DNA of 64,000 nucleotides from Arthrobacter sp. C9C5 (GTDB taxonomy: Bacteria; Actinomycetota; Actinomycetes; Actinomycetales; Micrococcaceae): contig NZ_JABFMX010000011.1 in NCBI RefSeq assembly GCF_013359735.1, positions 1 through 64,000 of the forward strand, written 5' to 3'. This document shows, one piece after another, positions 10,016-18,908 of the stretch (the stretch's first letter is position 1; every line of letters starts with the position of its first letter). The translations under genes and the position numbers were made by a program. Below the pieces are notes generated by a model, which ran no database searches, was not told the DNA's origin, and worked only from the letters and a program-made list of their open reading frames with translations.

Positions 10016-11428
10016 TCAGGCTACGTTGTTCTCGTAGTCCAGGTCCCGGGTTTCCTTGCTCACGAACAGGGCAATCAGCGTCAGCACGGCCATGAGCGTG
10101 AGGTACACGCCCACCAGCACGGGGCTGCCCTTCGCCAGTTCCCAGAGCCAGACGGCGATGAACGGTGCCACGGCCGCGCCCAGGATGGACGAGAAGTTAT
10201 AGCTGATGGCCGAGCCGGTGTACCGGACATTGGTCGGGAACAGCTCGGGCAGCAGGGCGCCCATGGGACCGAAGGTCAGGCCCATCAGCGAGAAGCCGAT
10301 GATCAGCAGGGCCATGGTGCCGACGAAGCCGCCGCTGAACAGCGGAACGAACAGCAGGCCGAAGACGAAGATGCCCGCGGTCACGGCGATCAGCATCTTG
10401 CGGCGGCCGTACTTTTCGGCAAGCGGGCCGGAGACCAGGGTGAAGATGCCGAAGAAGACGACGCCGGCAATGAGCATCCAGAGGAAATCGTTGCGGGTGA
10501 AGCCCAGGCCCGGGACGAACGCGGCCGCTGCCGCCTCGGTCATCGGCTTGCCGGCCTTCTCGGCCGCTGCCTTGGCGGCGTCCAGGCTGGACGCGCGGGT
10601 GCCGTAGGTCAGGGTGAACGTGGTCATCAGGTAGAAGAGCACGTAGGTAGCCAGCATGATGAAGGTGCCCAGGATCAGCTGGCGCCAGCTGGTTTTGAAG
10701 ACGCGGCCCAGGGGCAGCTTGGCGACCTCGTTGGACTCGATGACCTTGGTGAAGGCCGGGGTTTCGATCAGCTTGAGGCGGACGTACAGGCCGATGATGA
10801 CCATGACGGCGCTGACCAGGAACGGCACACGCCAGCCCCACGCTTCGAAGGCCGCGGGGGTCAGGGTGTAGCTGAAGACCAGGAAGATCACGTTGGCGAT
10901 GATGAAGCCGATCGGGGCGCCAAGCTGCGGGAACGTGCCGTAGATGGCGCGCTTGTTGGCCGGGGCGTTCTCGGTGGCCAGCAGGGCCGCGCCGCTCCAT
11001 TCGCCGCCGAGGGCGAGGCCCTGGGCGAAGCGCATCACGACGAGCAGGGCCGGGGCCCAGAAGGTCCAGCCGGGAACGGTCGCCGTCGGGAGGCAGCCGA
11101 TCAGGAACGTCGCGATGCCCATGGTGAGCAGCGAGGCGACCAGGGTGCCCTTGCGGCCGAACTTGTCACCGAAGTGGCCGAAGACGATCGAGCCGAGCGG
11201 GCGGGCGATGAAGGCGACGCCGAAGACGGCGAAAGAGCTCAGCAGCTGGGTGGTTTCGTTCTGGCCCGGGAAGAAGAGCTTCGGGAAGACCAGGACGGCG
11301 GCCGTGGCGTAGACGTAGAAGTCGTAGAACTCAACGGTGGTGCCGATCAAGCTGGCGACGATCACGCGGCCGCGCGAGTTCACCTGCTTGGCAGACCCAT
11401 GCTCCGTCGAAGTGGCAGTGGATGACAT
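10016..11428 (-). CDS. MFS transporter, metabolite:H+ symporter (MHS) type
   Basis: This is a 470-residue protein with about 12 predicted membrane segments. MHS-type signatures are clear: GTTVEFYDFYVYATAA in TM1, the loop 2-3 motif GHFGDKFGRKGTL, RFAQGLALGGEWSGAAL, and a long cytoplasmic middle loop. A 30-residue Ala/Lys-rich insertion lies in the extracellular loop after TM7 (about 279-309). MHS members import organic acids or osmolytes such as shikimate, alpha-ketoglutarate, proline or aromatic acids; the substrate here cannot be assigned. It is divergent from narK, and the shared 285-bp intergenic region carries a pair of operator-like palindromes nearer to this gene. Confidence 0.87.
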   Translation of the reverse strand: MSSTATSTEHGSAKQVNSRGRVIVASLIGTTVEFYDFYVYATAAVLVFPKLFFPGQNETTQLLSSFAVFGVAFIARPLGSIVFGHFGDKFGRKGTLVASLLTMGIATFLIGCLPTATVPGWTFWAPALLVVMRFAQGLALGGEWSGAALLATENAPANKRAIYGTFPQLGAPIGFIIANVIFLVFSYTLTPAAFEAWGWRVPFLVSAVMVIIGLYVRLKLIETPAFTKVIESNEVAKLPLGRVFKTSWRQLILGTFIMLATYVLFYLMTTFTLTYGTRASSLDAAKAAAEKAGKPMTEAAAAAFVPGLGFTRNDFLWMLIAGVVFFGIFTLVSGPLAEKYGRRKMLIAVTAGIFVFGLLFVPLFSGGFVGTMALLIIGFSLMGLTFGPMGALLPELFPTNVRYTGSAISYNFSSILGAAVAPFIAVWLWELAKGSPVLVGVYLTLMAVLTLIALFVSKETRDLDYENNVA

Positions 11429-11513
11429 GTAGTGACGCTTTCATGAAGACCGGATCGCCCTGCGGAGAGACGTCCGGCTAAGGAATGGATATATGTCTGA
11501 TATTAGTTCCTCG

Positions 11514-11550
11514 TGTCCACGCAATGGACAAATGTTCCACTATTTGGACA
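11514..11550. promoter_or_regulatory. Two tandem operator-like palindromes, 20 bp apart
   Basis: TGTCCA-n5-TGGACA at 11514-11530 is a perfect 6-bp palindrome. A near copy, GTTCCA-n5-TGGACA, sits at 11534-11550, exactly 20 bp (two helical turns) downstream. The pair lies about 86-122 bp upstream of the transporter ATG (11428, minus strand) and 84 bp before the narK nitrogen-type array. AT-rich promoter-like sequence (TAATAT, ATATAT on the minus strand) lies between it and the transporter. The likely role is binding of an unlinked regulator of the transporter. Confidence 0.5.
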
Positions 11551-11633
11551 ATTCGTGTCGTCCCACCTGTTGGTCACCCCCGTTGCGGCGCCCATGCCGC
11601 CTCACGCCGTCACATATGCGCCGATAGGCAAAC

Positions 11634-11687
11634 GTCACAGCACGTTAACAATGCGCGAGCTTCCCGGAAACGCGGCATCCCTAGTTT
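11634..11687 (+). promoter_or_regulatory. 11-bp-phased activator array and -10 of the narK operon
   Basis: Four 5-mers occur at 11-bp intervals: GTCAC 11634-11638, TTAAC 11645-11649, CGAGC 11656-11660, GAAAC 11667-11671. Ten bases later comes TAGTTT (11682-11687), a good -10. No -35 hexamer is apparent. The boxes resemble actinobacterial GlnR sites (GTnAC-n6-GaAAC repeats). The same GAAAC-n10-TAnnnT layout precedes nirD, nirB and the flavoprotein at 32678. Confidence 0.6.
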
Positions 11688-11713
11688 TGAGGGACACCCC
11701 GAAGGAGGTCCCT

Positions 11714-13159
11714 GTGACTGCTGAACGCATTGCCGACGCCGCAACCGGCGTTTCCCCGAACCACGACGCCGATGCCGCACCCGCCGCCGAGCGCACCGCC
11801 GTCGGCGGCCCCGCGCTGGAGTACCGCCCTGGCCGCTGGATCGCCAACTGGGACGCCGAGAACAAGACCCAGTGGGAGTCCCTGGGCCGCGGCATCGCCC
11901 GACGGAACCTGAACTGGTCCATCTTCGCCGAGTTCCTGGGCTTTGTGGTCTGGCAGCTCTGGTCGATCGTGGTGGTCCAGCTCCCCGCGGCCGGCTTCCG
12001 CTTCTCCACCAACGAAATCTTCTGGCTGATCTCGATGCCCAGCCTGGTGGGTGCGACGCTCCGTATCCCCTACACCTTCATGGTTCCCCGCTTCGGCGGC
12101 CGGAACTGGACCATCGTCTCGGCGATGCTGCTGCTGATCCCGTCGACCGGACTGGCCCTGTGCGTCGGCAACCCCGGCACCCCGTTCGGCGTCATGCTGC
12201 TCGTGGCGGCCCTGGCCGGTTTCGGCGGCGGCAACTTTGCCAGCTCGATGGCCAACATCACCTTCTTCTACCCGGCCCGCGAAAAGGGCTGGGCGCTGGG
12301 GCTGAACGCCGCCGGCGGAAACCTGGGCGCCGCCGTCGCCCAGCTCGCCGTGCCGGTCGCCATCACCGTGCTGGCCGCCGGGGCCGTGAACCTGCCGGTG
12401 GCCGGGCTGATGTGGATCCCGTTGATCCTGCTCGCCGCGTTCGGCGCCTGGAAGTACATGGACAACCTGACCAGCGCCAAGGGCGACGTCGCTGGCTCGC
12501 TCGCCGCGGTCAAGGAACCGCACCTGTGGATCATGGCGCTGCTCTACATCGGCACCTTCGGCTCCTTCATCGGTTTCGCGGGCGTGTTCCCGAAGCTGAT
12601 CAAGGACTACTTCCCGGCCTTCTCCTCGATCGGCGTCGGTACCGTGGCCCTGTCCCTGGCGTTCCTCGGCCCGCTGGTCGGTTCGCTGGCCCGGCCCTAC
12701 GGCGGACGGATGGCGGACCGGCTGGGCGGCGCGCGGATGACCGTGACCGCGTTCGCCGCGATGGCCGTCATCACCTTGACCATGGTCTGGACCCTGCCGC
12801 TGGGCAACTTCTGGCTCTTCCTGGCCCTGTTCCTGGCGCTGTTCACGGCTAGCGGCTTCGGCAACGGGGCCACCTACCGGATGATCCCGGTCATCTTCGC
12901 CCTGCACAGCCGGGCCGCCCTGTCCGGGGCCAGCACCGTGGCCACCCAGCGGCTGGCGTCCTCCGCGCTGGGCCTGATCTCCGCGATCGGCGCCTACGGC
13001 GGCTTCGTGATCCCGCAGGTCCTCAACGCCTCCAACACCGCCAGCGGCTCCTACACCCCGGCCTTCTACGGCTTTGTCGCCGCCTACCTGGTGATGCTGG
13101 CCGTCTGCTGGGCCTGCTACCTGCGCCCCGCCACCCGCCACGGAAAAGGACACGTCTAA
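11714..13159 (+). CDS. narK: Nitrate/nitrite transporter, NarK type MFS
   Basis: This 481-residue protein uses GTG 11714, preceded by AAGGAGG 5 nt upstream; an upstream in-frame ATG at 11513 runs through the promoter and is rejected. It has 12 membrane segments and the nitrate signature regions: GFGGGNFASSMANITFFYPAREKGWALGLNAAGGNLG in TM5 and a second GASGFGNGATYRMIP-like region near TM11. It imports nitrate and/or exports nitrite. The stop directly abuts the nasC ATG, so narK-nasC-nasB form one operon behind the phased array at 11634-11687, probably activated under nitrogen limitation. The first 35-40 residues are an Ala-rich cytoplasmic extension. Confidence 0.93.
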   Translation: MTAERIADAATGVSPNHDADAAPAAERTAVGGPALEYRPGRWIANWDAENKTQWESLGRGIARRNLNWSIFAEFLGFVVWQLWSIVVVQLPAAGFRFSTNEIFWLISMPSLVGATLRIPYTFMVPRFGGRNWTIVSAMLLLIPSTGLALCVGNPGTPFGVMLLVAALAGFGGGNFASSMANITFFYPAREKGWALGLNAAGGNLGAAVAQLAVPVAITVLAAGAVNLPVAGLMWIPLILLAAFGAWKYMDNLTSAKGDVAGSLAAVKEPHLWIMALLYIGTFGSFIGFAGVFPKLIKDYFPAFSSIGVGTVALSLAFLGPLVGSLARPYGGRMADRLGGARMTVTAFAAMAVITLTMVWTLPLGNFWLFLALFLALFTASGFGNGATYRMIPVIFALHSRAALSGASTVATQRLASSALGLISAIGAYGGFVIPQVLNASNTASGSYTPAFYGFVAAYLVMLAVCWACYLRPATRHGKGHV

Positions 13160-15388
13160 ATGACCGACGGCGCCGCCACGCACTGCCCGTACTGCGCGCT
13201 CCAGTGTGCCATGACACTGACCGTTCCGGCGGCAGCTCCGGCGGCTGCAGTTCCGGCACGGCCGGCGGACGCTCCGCTGGAGGTGGCCGGCCGGGACTTC
13301 CCCACCAACCGCGGCGGCCTGTGCCGCAAGGGCTGGACCTCGGCCTCGCTGCTGGAGCACCCGGGGCGCGTCACCGAGCCGCTGCTCAGGGGCCCCGACG
13401 GCGTACACCGCCCGGTCAGCTGGGAGGAAGCGCTGGAACTCACCGCCGCCGCGGTCAAGGACACCCGTGCCGCGTACGGGCCGGACGCCGTCGGGGTGTT
13501 CGGCGGTGGCGGCCTCACCAACGAGAAGGCCTACCAGCTGGGCAAATTCGCCCGGCTGGCCCTGGGCACCTCGCGGATCGACTACAACGGCCGGTTCTGC
13601 ATGTCCTCGGCCGCCGCGGCCGGGATGCGCGCCTTCGGCCTGGACCGGGGCCTGCCGTTCCCGCTGGCGGACCTGGATTCCGCCAACACCGTCCTGCTGC
13701 TTGGCTCCAACGTCGCCGAGACCATGCCGCCGTTCGTCCAGCACCTGCAAGGGGCCCGCGACGCCGGCGGGCTGATCGTCGTCGACCCCCGTCGCTCCGC
13801 CACCGCGGCGTTCACCGCCGACGGCGGCGGCCTGCACCTGCAGCCCCTGCCGGGCACCGACCTCGCCCTGCTGCTGGGCCTGGCCCACGTGGTGATCCAC
13901 GAGGACCTGGCGGACAGCGACTACATCGCGGAGCGGACCACCGGCTATTCGGCCCTGGCCCGCAGCGTCGCCCCCTACTGGCCGGAGCGCGTGCAGACCC
14001 TCACCGGGGTCCCGGCCGGGCTGGTCCGCGACACCGCCCGGCGGCTGGCCGAAGGTGCGCGGCAGGGCGGCAGTTACATCCTCACCGGCCGTGGTGTGGA
14101 ACAGCACGTGGACGGCACGGACACCGCCACCGCCGCCATCAACCTCGCCCTGCTGCTGGGCCTGCCGGGATCGGGGCGCAGCGGCTACGGCACCCTCACC
14201 GGCCAGGGCAACGGCCAGGGCGGCCGCGAGCACGGCCAGAAAGCGGACCAGCTCCCCGGCTACCGCAAGATCACCGACCCCGCCGCCCGCGCCCACGTCG
14301 CCGGCGTGTGGGGCGTCCCGGAGGCCTCCATCCCCGGCCCCGGCGTCCCCGCCGTCGAGCTGCTCAAGTCCCTGGGGAGGGCCGACGGCGTCCGCTGCCT
14401 CTTCGTGCACGGCGCCAACGTGGCGGTCTCTGCCCCGGATGCGAACGCCGTGATCGCCGGGCTGCGCAGCCTGGACTTCCTGGTGGTCTGCGACTTCTTT
14501 ATCTCCGAGACCGCGGCCGAGGCGGACCTGGTCCTGCCCGTCACCCAGTGGGCGGAGGAGGAAGGGACCCTGACCAACCTCGAGGGCCGGGTGCTGCGCC
14601 GCCGCCGGGCCATCGCTCCCCCGCCCGGGGTGCGCAGCGAACTTTGGATCATGACCCGGCTGGCTGCATTGTTGGACGCGCCCTCGACCTTCAGCGAGGA
14701 TCCGGAGACGGTCTTCGAGGAACTCCGGCTCGCGTCCGCGGGCGGCCTGGCCGACTACTCCGGGATCGACTACGCCCTGCTGGACCGCGGCGAGGAAGCC
14801 TACTGGCCCTACCCTGCCGGGAGCTCCGGGACGCCGCGGCTGTTCCTGGACTCCTTCGCCCATCCGGACGGGCGGGCGGTGTTCGCTCCGGTGGCGCCCC
14901 GCCGTGGGACGCTTCCGGTCGCGGCGGCCGGCGCTGTCTCGGCGGGTGCTGACCCGGCGGGTCCTGACCCGGCGGGCACCCCGATGACCCTGATCACCGG
15001 GCGCCTGCTGGAGCACTACCAGTCCGGCGCCCAGACCCGCCGGGTGGCCGCCCTCGCCGCCGCCCGGCCAGAGGCCCGGCTGCAGATCCACCCGGCCGCC
15101 GCCGCGGCGCAGGCCATCGCCGAGGGCGACGTCGTCGCTATCGCCAACGGGCGGGGCGAGGTCCTCTGCCGGGCGGAACTGAGCGCGGGGATCCGTCCCG
15201 AAACGGTGTTCCTGCCGTTCCACTTCCCCGGCCCGGAGAGCGCCAACCGCCTCACCGAGGCTGCCACGGACCCGGTCTCGGGGATGCCGGAGTTCAAGAC
15301 CAGCACGGTGTGGGTGCGCCCGGCTGTGGCAGGCTCCCGGGTCGAAAAAGTGCAGGCCGAAGTCCTGCAGATGGATGGTGCATCATGA
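13160..15388 (+). CDS. nasC: Assimilatory nitrate reductase, molybdopterin catalytic subunit
   Basis: This 742-residue protein reduces nitrate to nitrite in the cytoplasm. It has an N-terminal [4Fe-4S] site, HCPYCALQC at residues 9-17 with the fourth Cys in RGGLCRKGW. It then shows molybdopterin oxidoreductase motifs, including NGRFCMSSAAAAG at about 147-160 where Cys is the expected Mo ligand, and GSNVAETMPPF. The C-terminal dinucleotide-binding domain runs from about 615 to 735 (LITGRLLEHYQSGAQTRR). An Ala/Pro-rich linker with a DPAGPDPAGT repeat precedes it, and a second linker lies just after the first Cys group. It starts the base after the narK stop, and its TGA overlaps the nasB ATG (ATGA). 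The name follows Bacillus usage. Confidence 0.93.
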   Translation: MTDGAATHCPYCALQCAMTLTVPAAAPAAAVPARPADAPLEVAGRDFPTNRGGLCRKGWTSASLLEHPGRVTEPLLRGPDGVHRPVSWEEALELTAAAVKDTRAAYGPDAVGVFGGGGLTNEKAYQLGKFARLALGTSRIDYNGRFCMSSAAAAGMRAFGLDRGLPFPLADLDSANTVLLLGSNVAETMPPFVQHLQGARDAGGLIVVDPRRSATAAFTADGGGLHLQPLPGTDLALLLGLAHVVIHEDLADSDYIAERTTGYSALARSVAPYWPERVQTLTGVPAGLVRDTARRLAEGARQGGSYILTGRGVEQHVDGTDTATAAINLALLLGLPGSGRSGYGTLTGQGNGQGGREHGQKADQLPGYRKITDPAARAHVAGVWGVPEASIPGPGVPAVELLKSLGRADGVRCLFVHGANVAVSAPDANAVIAGLRSLDFLVVCDFFISETAAEADLVLPVTQWAEEEGTLTNLEGRVLRRRRAIAPPPGVRSELWIMTRLAALLDAPSTFSEDPETVFEELRLASAGGLADYSGIDYALLDRGEEAYWPYPAGSSGTPRLFLDSFAHPDGRAVFAPVAPRRGTLPVAAAGAVSAGADPAGPDPAGTPMTLITGRLLEHYQSGAQTRRVAALAAARPEARLQIHPAAAAAQAIAEGDVVAIANGRGEVLCRAELSAGIRPETVFLPFHFPGPESANRLTEAATDPVSGMPEFKTSTVWVRPAVAGSRVEKVQAEVLQMDGAS

Positions 15389-16938
15389 CGGAGCGGATTG
15401 TGGTGGTGGGCTTCGGCCCGGTGGCGGCACGGCTGATCGACGAACTGCTGCCCGCGGTGCGGGGCGGCCTGGTGGAACTGACCGTCGTCGGCGAGGAAAC
15501 GGAGGCGGCCTACAACCGCGTGCTGGTGGCCGACCTCGGCGTCGGCCGGACCACGGCTGGCGCCCTGGCGCTGGCCGACGCGGCCGCACTGGTGGCCGAC
15601 GGCGTCGACGTCCGGCTGGGCGTCCGGGTCCGCCGGGTGGACCGGGCCCGGCAGCGGGTCCTGCTCACCGACGGCAGCTCCCCCGGCTACGACCGGCTGG
15701 TCTTCGCCACCGGTTCCCGTCCGATGATCCCCAACCTCACCGGGCTGAACCCGGATCCGGCCGCCCCGGTGCTGCCCGCCGGCGTGACGGCGCTGCGGGA
15801 CCTGGCGGATGCCGCGGCGCTGCAGGCGGCGGTGGCCGGAGACAAGCGGGTGGTGGTCCTCGGCGGCGGTGTGCTTGGTCTCGAGACGGCGCTGGCCGCG
15901 GCCGAGGAGGGCGCCGCCGTGACCGTGGTGCACAACGGCCCGCACCCGCTGGGGCGCAACATTGACCGCGGCGGCGGCGCCGTGCTCGCGGCTTCGCTGC
16001 GGAACTGCGGCGTGCGGGTAGCCGGCAACGCGCGCTCGGTCGCCGTCGAGACCGGGGCCGACGGCGGATTCTCGGCGCTGCTGCTGGAGGACGGTTCCGC
16101 GATCGACGGCGAGCTGCTGGTGCTCTCCTGCGGTGTCCGGCCGCGGACCGAACTCGCGGAGGGCTGCGGGCTGTCGACCGCGGCCGGCATTCTGGTGGAC
16201 CACCGGCTACGGGCGCACCACGAGCCCCACATCTTCGCGATCGGAGACTGCGCCGAGGTCCGCTGCCCCGAGCCGGATTGCATGGTCTGCCGGAGCGCCC
16301 GCGGCCCGTCCGGGCTGGTGGGACCGGGCTGGCGGCAGGCCGAATGGCTCGCTGGGTACCTGACGCTGCTGGCCTCCGGCGTTCCCGGTGAGGCCGACGC
16401 CTTGCCGCCACTGCCGGCGGAACAGCCGGGCGTGCTGGTGCTCAAGGCCCGCGGGCTGACCATGGCCGTGGCCGGAGATGTTTCCGCCGAACCGTGGGAC
16501 GAGGAAGCTTTGACCGCCGGGGCTGTTGGCGGCCGGGCCCGGCTGCAGGTGGCCCAGTGGGCCGATCCCGAGCACGGCCGCTACGTCAAGATGACCACGC
16601 GCGCCGGCGTGCTCGAGGGTCTGGTGGCCGTGGGCATGCCACGCACCGCGGCGGAGCTGGTGCAGCTCTTTGAGCGCGGCGCGGAGCTCCCGGCGGACCG
16701 GTCGCTGCTGCTGCGCCTGGACGGACCGGACCAGGCGGGGGCTACGGCTACTGATCCGGAGCGCACGGTGTGCCGGTGTGCCGGGGTGAGCGGGGCATCC
16801 ATTGCCGCCGCGGTTTCCTCCGGCTGCGGGACGGTGGCCGAGGTCGCAGCTTCCACCCGCGCCGGAACCGGCTGCGGCGGCTGCCACGAGGACATCAAGG
16901 GGCTCATCGAAAAGCACTTCCAGGGGGCCGTGGCTTAG
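15385..16938 (+). CDS. nasB: Nitrate reductase electron-transfer subunit (FAD + BFD-type [2Fe-2S])
   Basis: This 517-residue protein starts at ATG 15385, overlapping the nasC stop by 4 nt. Residues 1-310 form an FAD/NAD(P)H oxidoreductase: VVVGFGPVAARL, ATGSRP, the second Rossmann motif VVLGGGVLGLETA and IFAIGDCAEV. A linker domain follows, and the last about 60 residues are a BFD-like ferredoxin domain with CRC and GTGCGGC cysteine pairs. An extra Cys-rich loop, RCPEPDCMVC at about 292-301, may hold a metal or stabilise the fold. By analogy with Bacillus NasB it passes electrons from NAD(P)H to the catalytic subunit. It is the last gene of the narK operon. Confidence 0.9.
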   Translation: MTERIVVVGFGPVAARLIDELLPAVRGGLVELTVVGEETEAAYNRVLVADLGVGRTTAGALALADAAALVADGVDVRLGVRVRRVDRARQRVLLTDGSSPGYDRLVFATGSRPMIPNLTGLNPDPAAPVLPAGVTALRDLADAAALQAAVAGDKRVVVLGGGVLGLETALAAAEEGAAVTVVHNGPHPLGRNIDRGGGAVLAASLRNCGVRVAGNARSVAVETGADGGFSALLLEDGSAIDGELLVLSCGVRPRTELAEGCGLSTAAGILVDHRLRAHHEPHIFAIGDCAEVRCPEPDCMVCRSARGPSGLVGPGWRQAEWLAGYLTLLASGVPGEADALPPLPAEQPGVLVLKARGLTMAVAGDVSAEPWDEEALTAGAVGGRARLQVAQWADPEHGRYVKMTTRAGVLEGLVAVGMPRTAAELVQLFERGAELPADRSLLLRLDGPDQAGATATDPERTVCRCAGVSGASIAAAVSSGCGTVAEVAASTRAGTGCGGCHEDIKGLIEKHFQGAVA

Positions 16939-17024
16939 GTGCCTGATTGTACTGACGTCGGGCAGTCCGAAGAAAAGTTCAGGAGCGATCGCGTCTGTGC
17001 ACCCGAGCCTCCGGCAGTGCTTTG

Positions 17025-17405
17025 CTAAGCCACGCTGTCGAACTGCTTCTGCCAGTCATCATGCTCACGATCAGTGTAAAACCGGCGGGTGGTGTTCCAT
17101 CTGGGCAGGTAGTCCGGTGACGGCAACTCACGCGCTGGCATGGGCCTAGGCTTGGCTGCGAATTCCAGGACGCCCTTGGGTACCGGCTTGATCCGGACGG
17201 GCTCAGACTTGGCTGGCCGCTGCCTTTTCGGCTCCGGATACGGTTCGGCGTCCTTGCTGACATGGACCTTCCACAGAATCCGGACGAGTATCCAAAGGAT
17301 GATCCCCAGCAGGATCCATTGCCAGAATGTGACCACCAGCGCGATGGCGATTAGCGCGACTACAAAGCCGGCAGACGATCCGTCATTTTTGCGGGATTTT
17401 GCCAT
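17025..17405 (-). CDS. Small single-pass membrane protein, function unknown
   Basis: This frame encodes 126 residues from ATG 17405 (MAKSRKNDGS); longer readings upstream are low-quality and lack a start context. A basic N-terminus is followed by a strong hydrophobic stretch (about 13-45) that could be one long or two tightly packed TM helices, then a basic Pro/Lys/Arg-rich cytoplasmic-looking tail ending in WQKQFDSVA. No family is recognised. The region between it and nasB is ordinary spacer. Convergent with nasB, it could not share the nitrate transcript. Confidence 0.65.
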   Translation of the reverse strand: MAKSRKNDGSSAGFVVALIAIALVVTFWQWILLGIILWILVRILWKVHVSKDAEPYPEPKRQRPAKSEPVRIKPVPKGVLEFAAKPRPMPARELPSPDYLPRWNTTRRFYTDREHDDWQKQFDSVA

Positions 17406-17573
17406 GGCCGACACTATCGCATAGGCGTCACGGCCGGAGATAGAGGACTTAATCCCTGGTCGCCCGCACCGGAATTGTCGTCCGTTTGGTCCACGTGAGG
17501 CCTTTCTCCCCTTGGCTGCGTCTCCCCATAGGGCTTCAATGGGCACAGGATCCCACCGTCCCAGGAGGCACCC

Positions 17574-18212
17574 ATGTCGGTCCCCATCATCCTGGCCGTA
17601 GCCGCCGTCGTCGTGGTCGCCGTCGTGCTCGGAGTTGTCCTCACCCGGCAGAAGGATCCGCAGCGGCGTGCGACGGCGCTGACGAGGGCGGGCGCGGTGC
17701 TGATGGCGGTCTTCACCGTGTTCGGCGGGGCGTTCATCGGCGGCTACGCCATGGAGGAGCCGGGCGGGCCGGCCGGCCTGACGGTGCTCCTGGCCTGGGC
17801 GGGGCCGATGCTGGTCCTCGCGGCCCTCGCCTGGTTCTGGCCGGCAGGGGCCGCTCCCCTGCTTGTGGCACTGACGGCGGCCTTCGTCGCGCTCTGCGTG
17901 TGGTTTGCCGTCGATTCGACGATGGCGCGCAGCTTCCAGGAAGTGAACGGACCCGTGCTCGCCGTCGGCGTCGTCGCCCTGGCGTTCCCGGCCGCCATCC
18001 TGGGGCTGAAGCGGACCGCCCTGGCCGGGTGGCTGCTGCTGGCCTTGGGTTCGCTGCCGCTGCTGATCACGGTGTTCGGCCGGTCCGGTCCAATCGCCTC
18101 GCTCGCCGCGGCAAGCGTGGTCCCGCTGGTCACCGGTGTCGTCTACCCGCTGGCCGCCCGGATGGCCCGCGGCAGTTCGACGTCGGGAAGCGTTCGGGCG
18201 GCTGCCGTCTAA
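17574..18212 (+). CDS. Multi-pass membrane protein, function unknown
   Basis: This protein of 212 residues starts at ATG 17574 with CAGGAGG about 6 nt upstream. It is strongly hydrophobic, with about six membrane segments (roughly 4-23, 38-60, 70-88, 95-113, 125-145, 150-190) and a short Ser/Arg-rich C-terminus. No catalytic motif or known family was recognised. Its end overlaps the end of the convergent flavodoxin-like gene by 4 nt. Confidence 0.7.
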   Translation: MSVPIILAVAAVVVVAVVLGVVLTRQKDPQRRATALTRAGAVLMAVFTVFGGAFIGGYAMEEPGGPAGLTVLLAWAGPMLVLAALAWFWPAGAAPLLVALTAAFVALCVWFAVDSTMARSFQEVNGPVLAVGVVALAFPAAILGLKRTALAGWLLLALGSLPLLITVFGRSGPIASLAAASVVPLVTGVVYPLAARMARGSSTSGSVRAAAV

Positions 18213-18748
18213 GCGCTGGCTGGCGGCAGCCCGGCCAGGAAGTCCTCCGCGAAGCGCCGGACGCCGTCCCACTCGGTATAGACGTAGTCTCGCGACATGT
18301 CCGTGTCCGGGGAGCCCTGGCCGCTGACGATCCTCTTCATCATGTGCCGTTTGAGGAAGCCGTACTGGGTGTAGGGCAGCGCGCCGGCGAACAGGCCGAC
18401 GTGCGCCGGACGCCAGCCGGTCTCCTCCTCGAACTTCTCCACATAGCCTTCCGCGCTCTCCTCGTCCCCGTGCGCGGCGAGACTGACCGAGAACAGCGCT
18501 GAGGGCAGCCGTTCCAGCGCGGCCTTGTTCGCGCGGACGAAATCCGTGACAAACCCCTCGTGCTTGCCCATGTGGACCGAGGCGCCGACGATGACGCCGT
18601 CGTACTCGTTCGGGAGGACGTCGCCGGAGGTCTGGAGATCGGCGGTCCGTGCCGCGTGGCCGTGTTCACGGATGACGTAGGCGATGTACTCGGCGATCCG
18701 GGCCGTCTGGCCCTCGACGGTCCCGAAGGGAAGGTAAATGTTGGCCAT
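18209..18748 (-). CDS. Flavodoxin-domain protein (HemG-like)
   Basis: This 179-residue protein from ATG 18748 has a flavodoxin-like start (NIYLPFGTVEGQTARIAEYIA), where FGTVEGQT is the expected FMN phosphate loop. It continues with YDGVIVGASVHMGKHEGFVTDFVRANKAAL and a C-terminal FLKRHMMKRIVSGQG segment. This matches the flavodoxin-domain family that includes oxygen-independent protoporphyrinogen oxidase HemG. Actinobacterial members are not shown to act in haem synthesis, so I leave the substrate open. GTG at 18766 is a possible earlier start; neither has a clear ribosome site. Confidence 0.75.
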   Translation of the reverse strand: MANIYLPFGTVEGQTARIAEYIAYVIREHGHAARTADLQTSGDVLPNEYDGVIVGASVHMGKHEGFVTDFVRANKAALERLPSALFSVSLAAHGDEESAEGYVEKFEEETGWRPAHVGLFAGALPYTQYGFLKRHMMKRIVSGQGSPDTDMSRDYVYTEWDGVRRFAEDFLAGLPPASA

Positions 18749-18908
18749 GGTCCACTGTGCGAGCACCCGTTAGCGCCGGGCTAGGGCCGAATGTCACCGG
18801 AGGGTCTTGACGGCGGCGGCGGCACAGCATGTGATGGACGGGATCGGCCCGTACGCTTTCGGCCCGGCGCACGGCCGCCCGAGGCAGCCCCACGATGAAA
18901 GGACAGAC

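Noticed and set aside
11513..11713. Longer N-terminus for narK from ATG 11513
   Set aside because: It would run through the operator pair and the phased promoter array, and the GTG at 11714 has a strong ribosome site.
11681..15223. 1180-residue minus-strand open frame
   Set aside because: It is antisense to narK and nasC, His/Gly/Gln-rich with no domain pattern. It is a GC-rich shadow of real genes with strong motifs on the plus strand.
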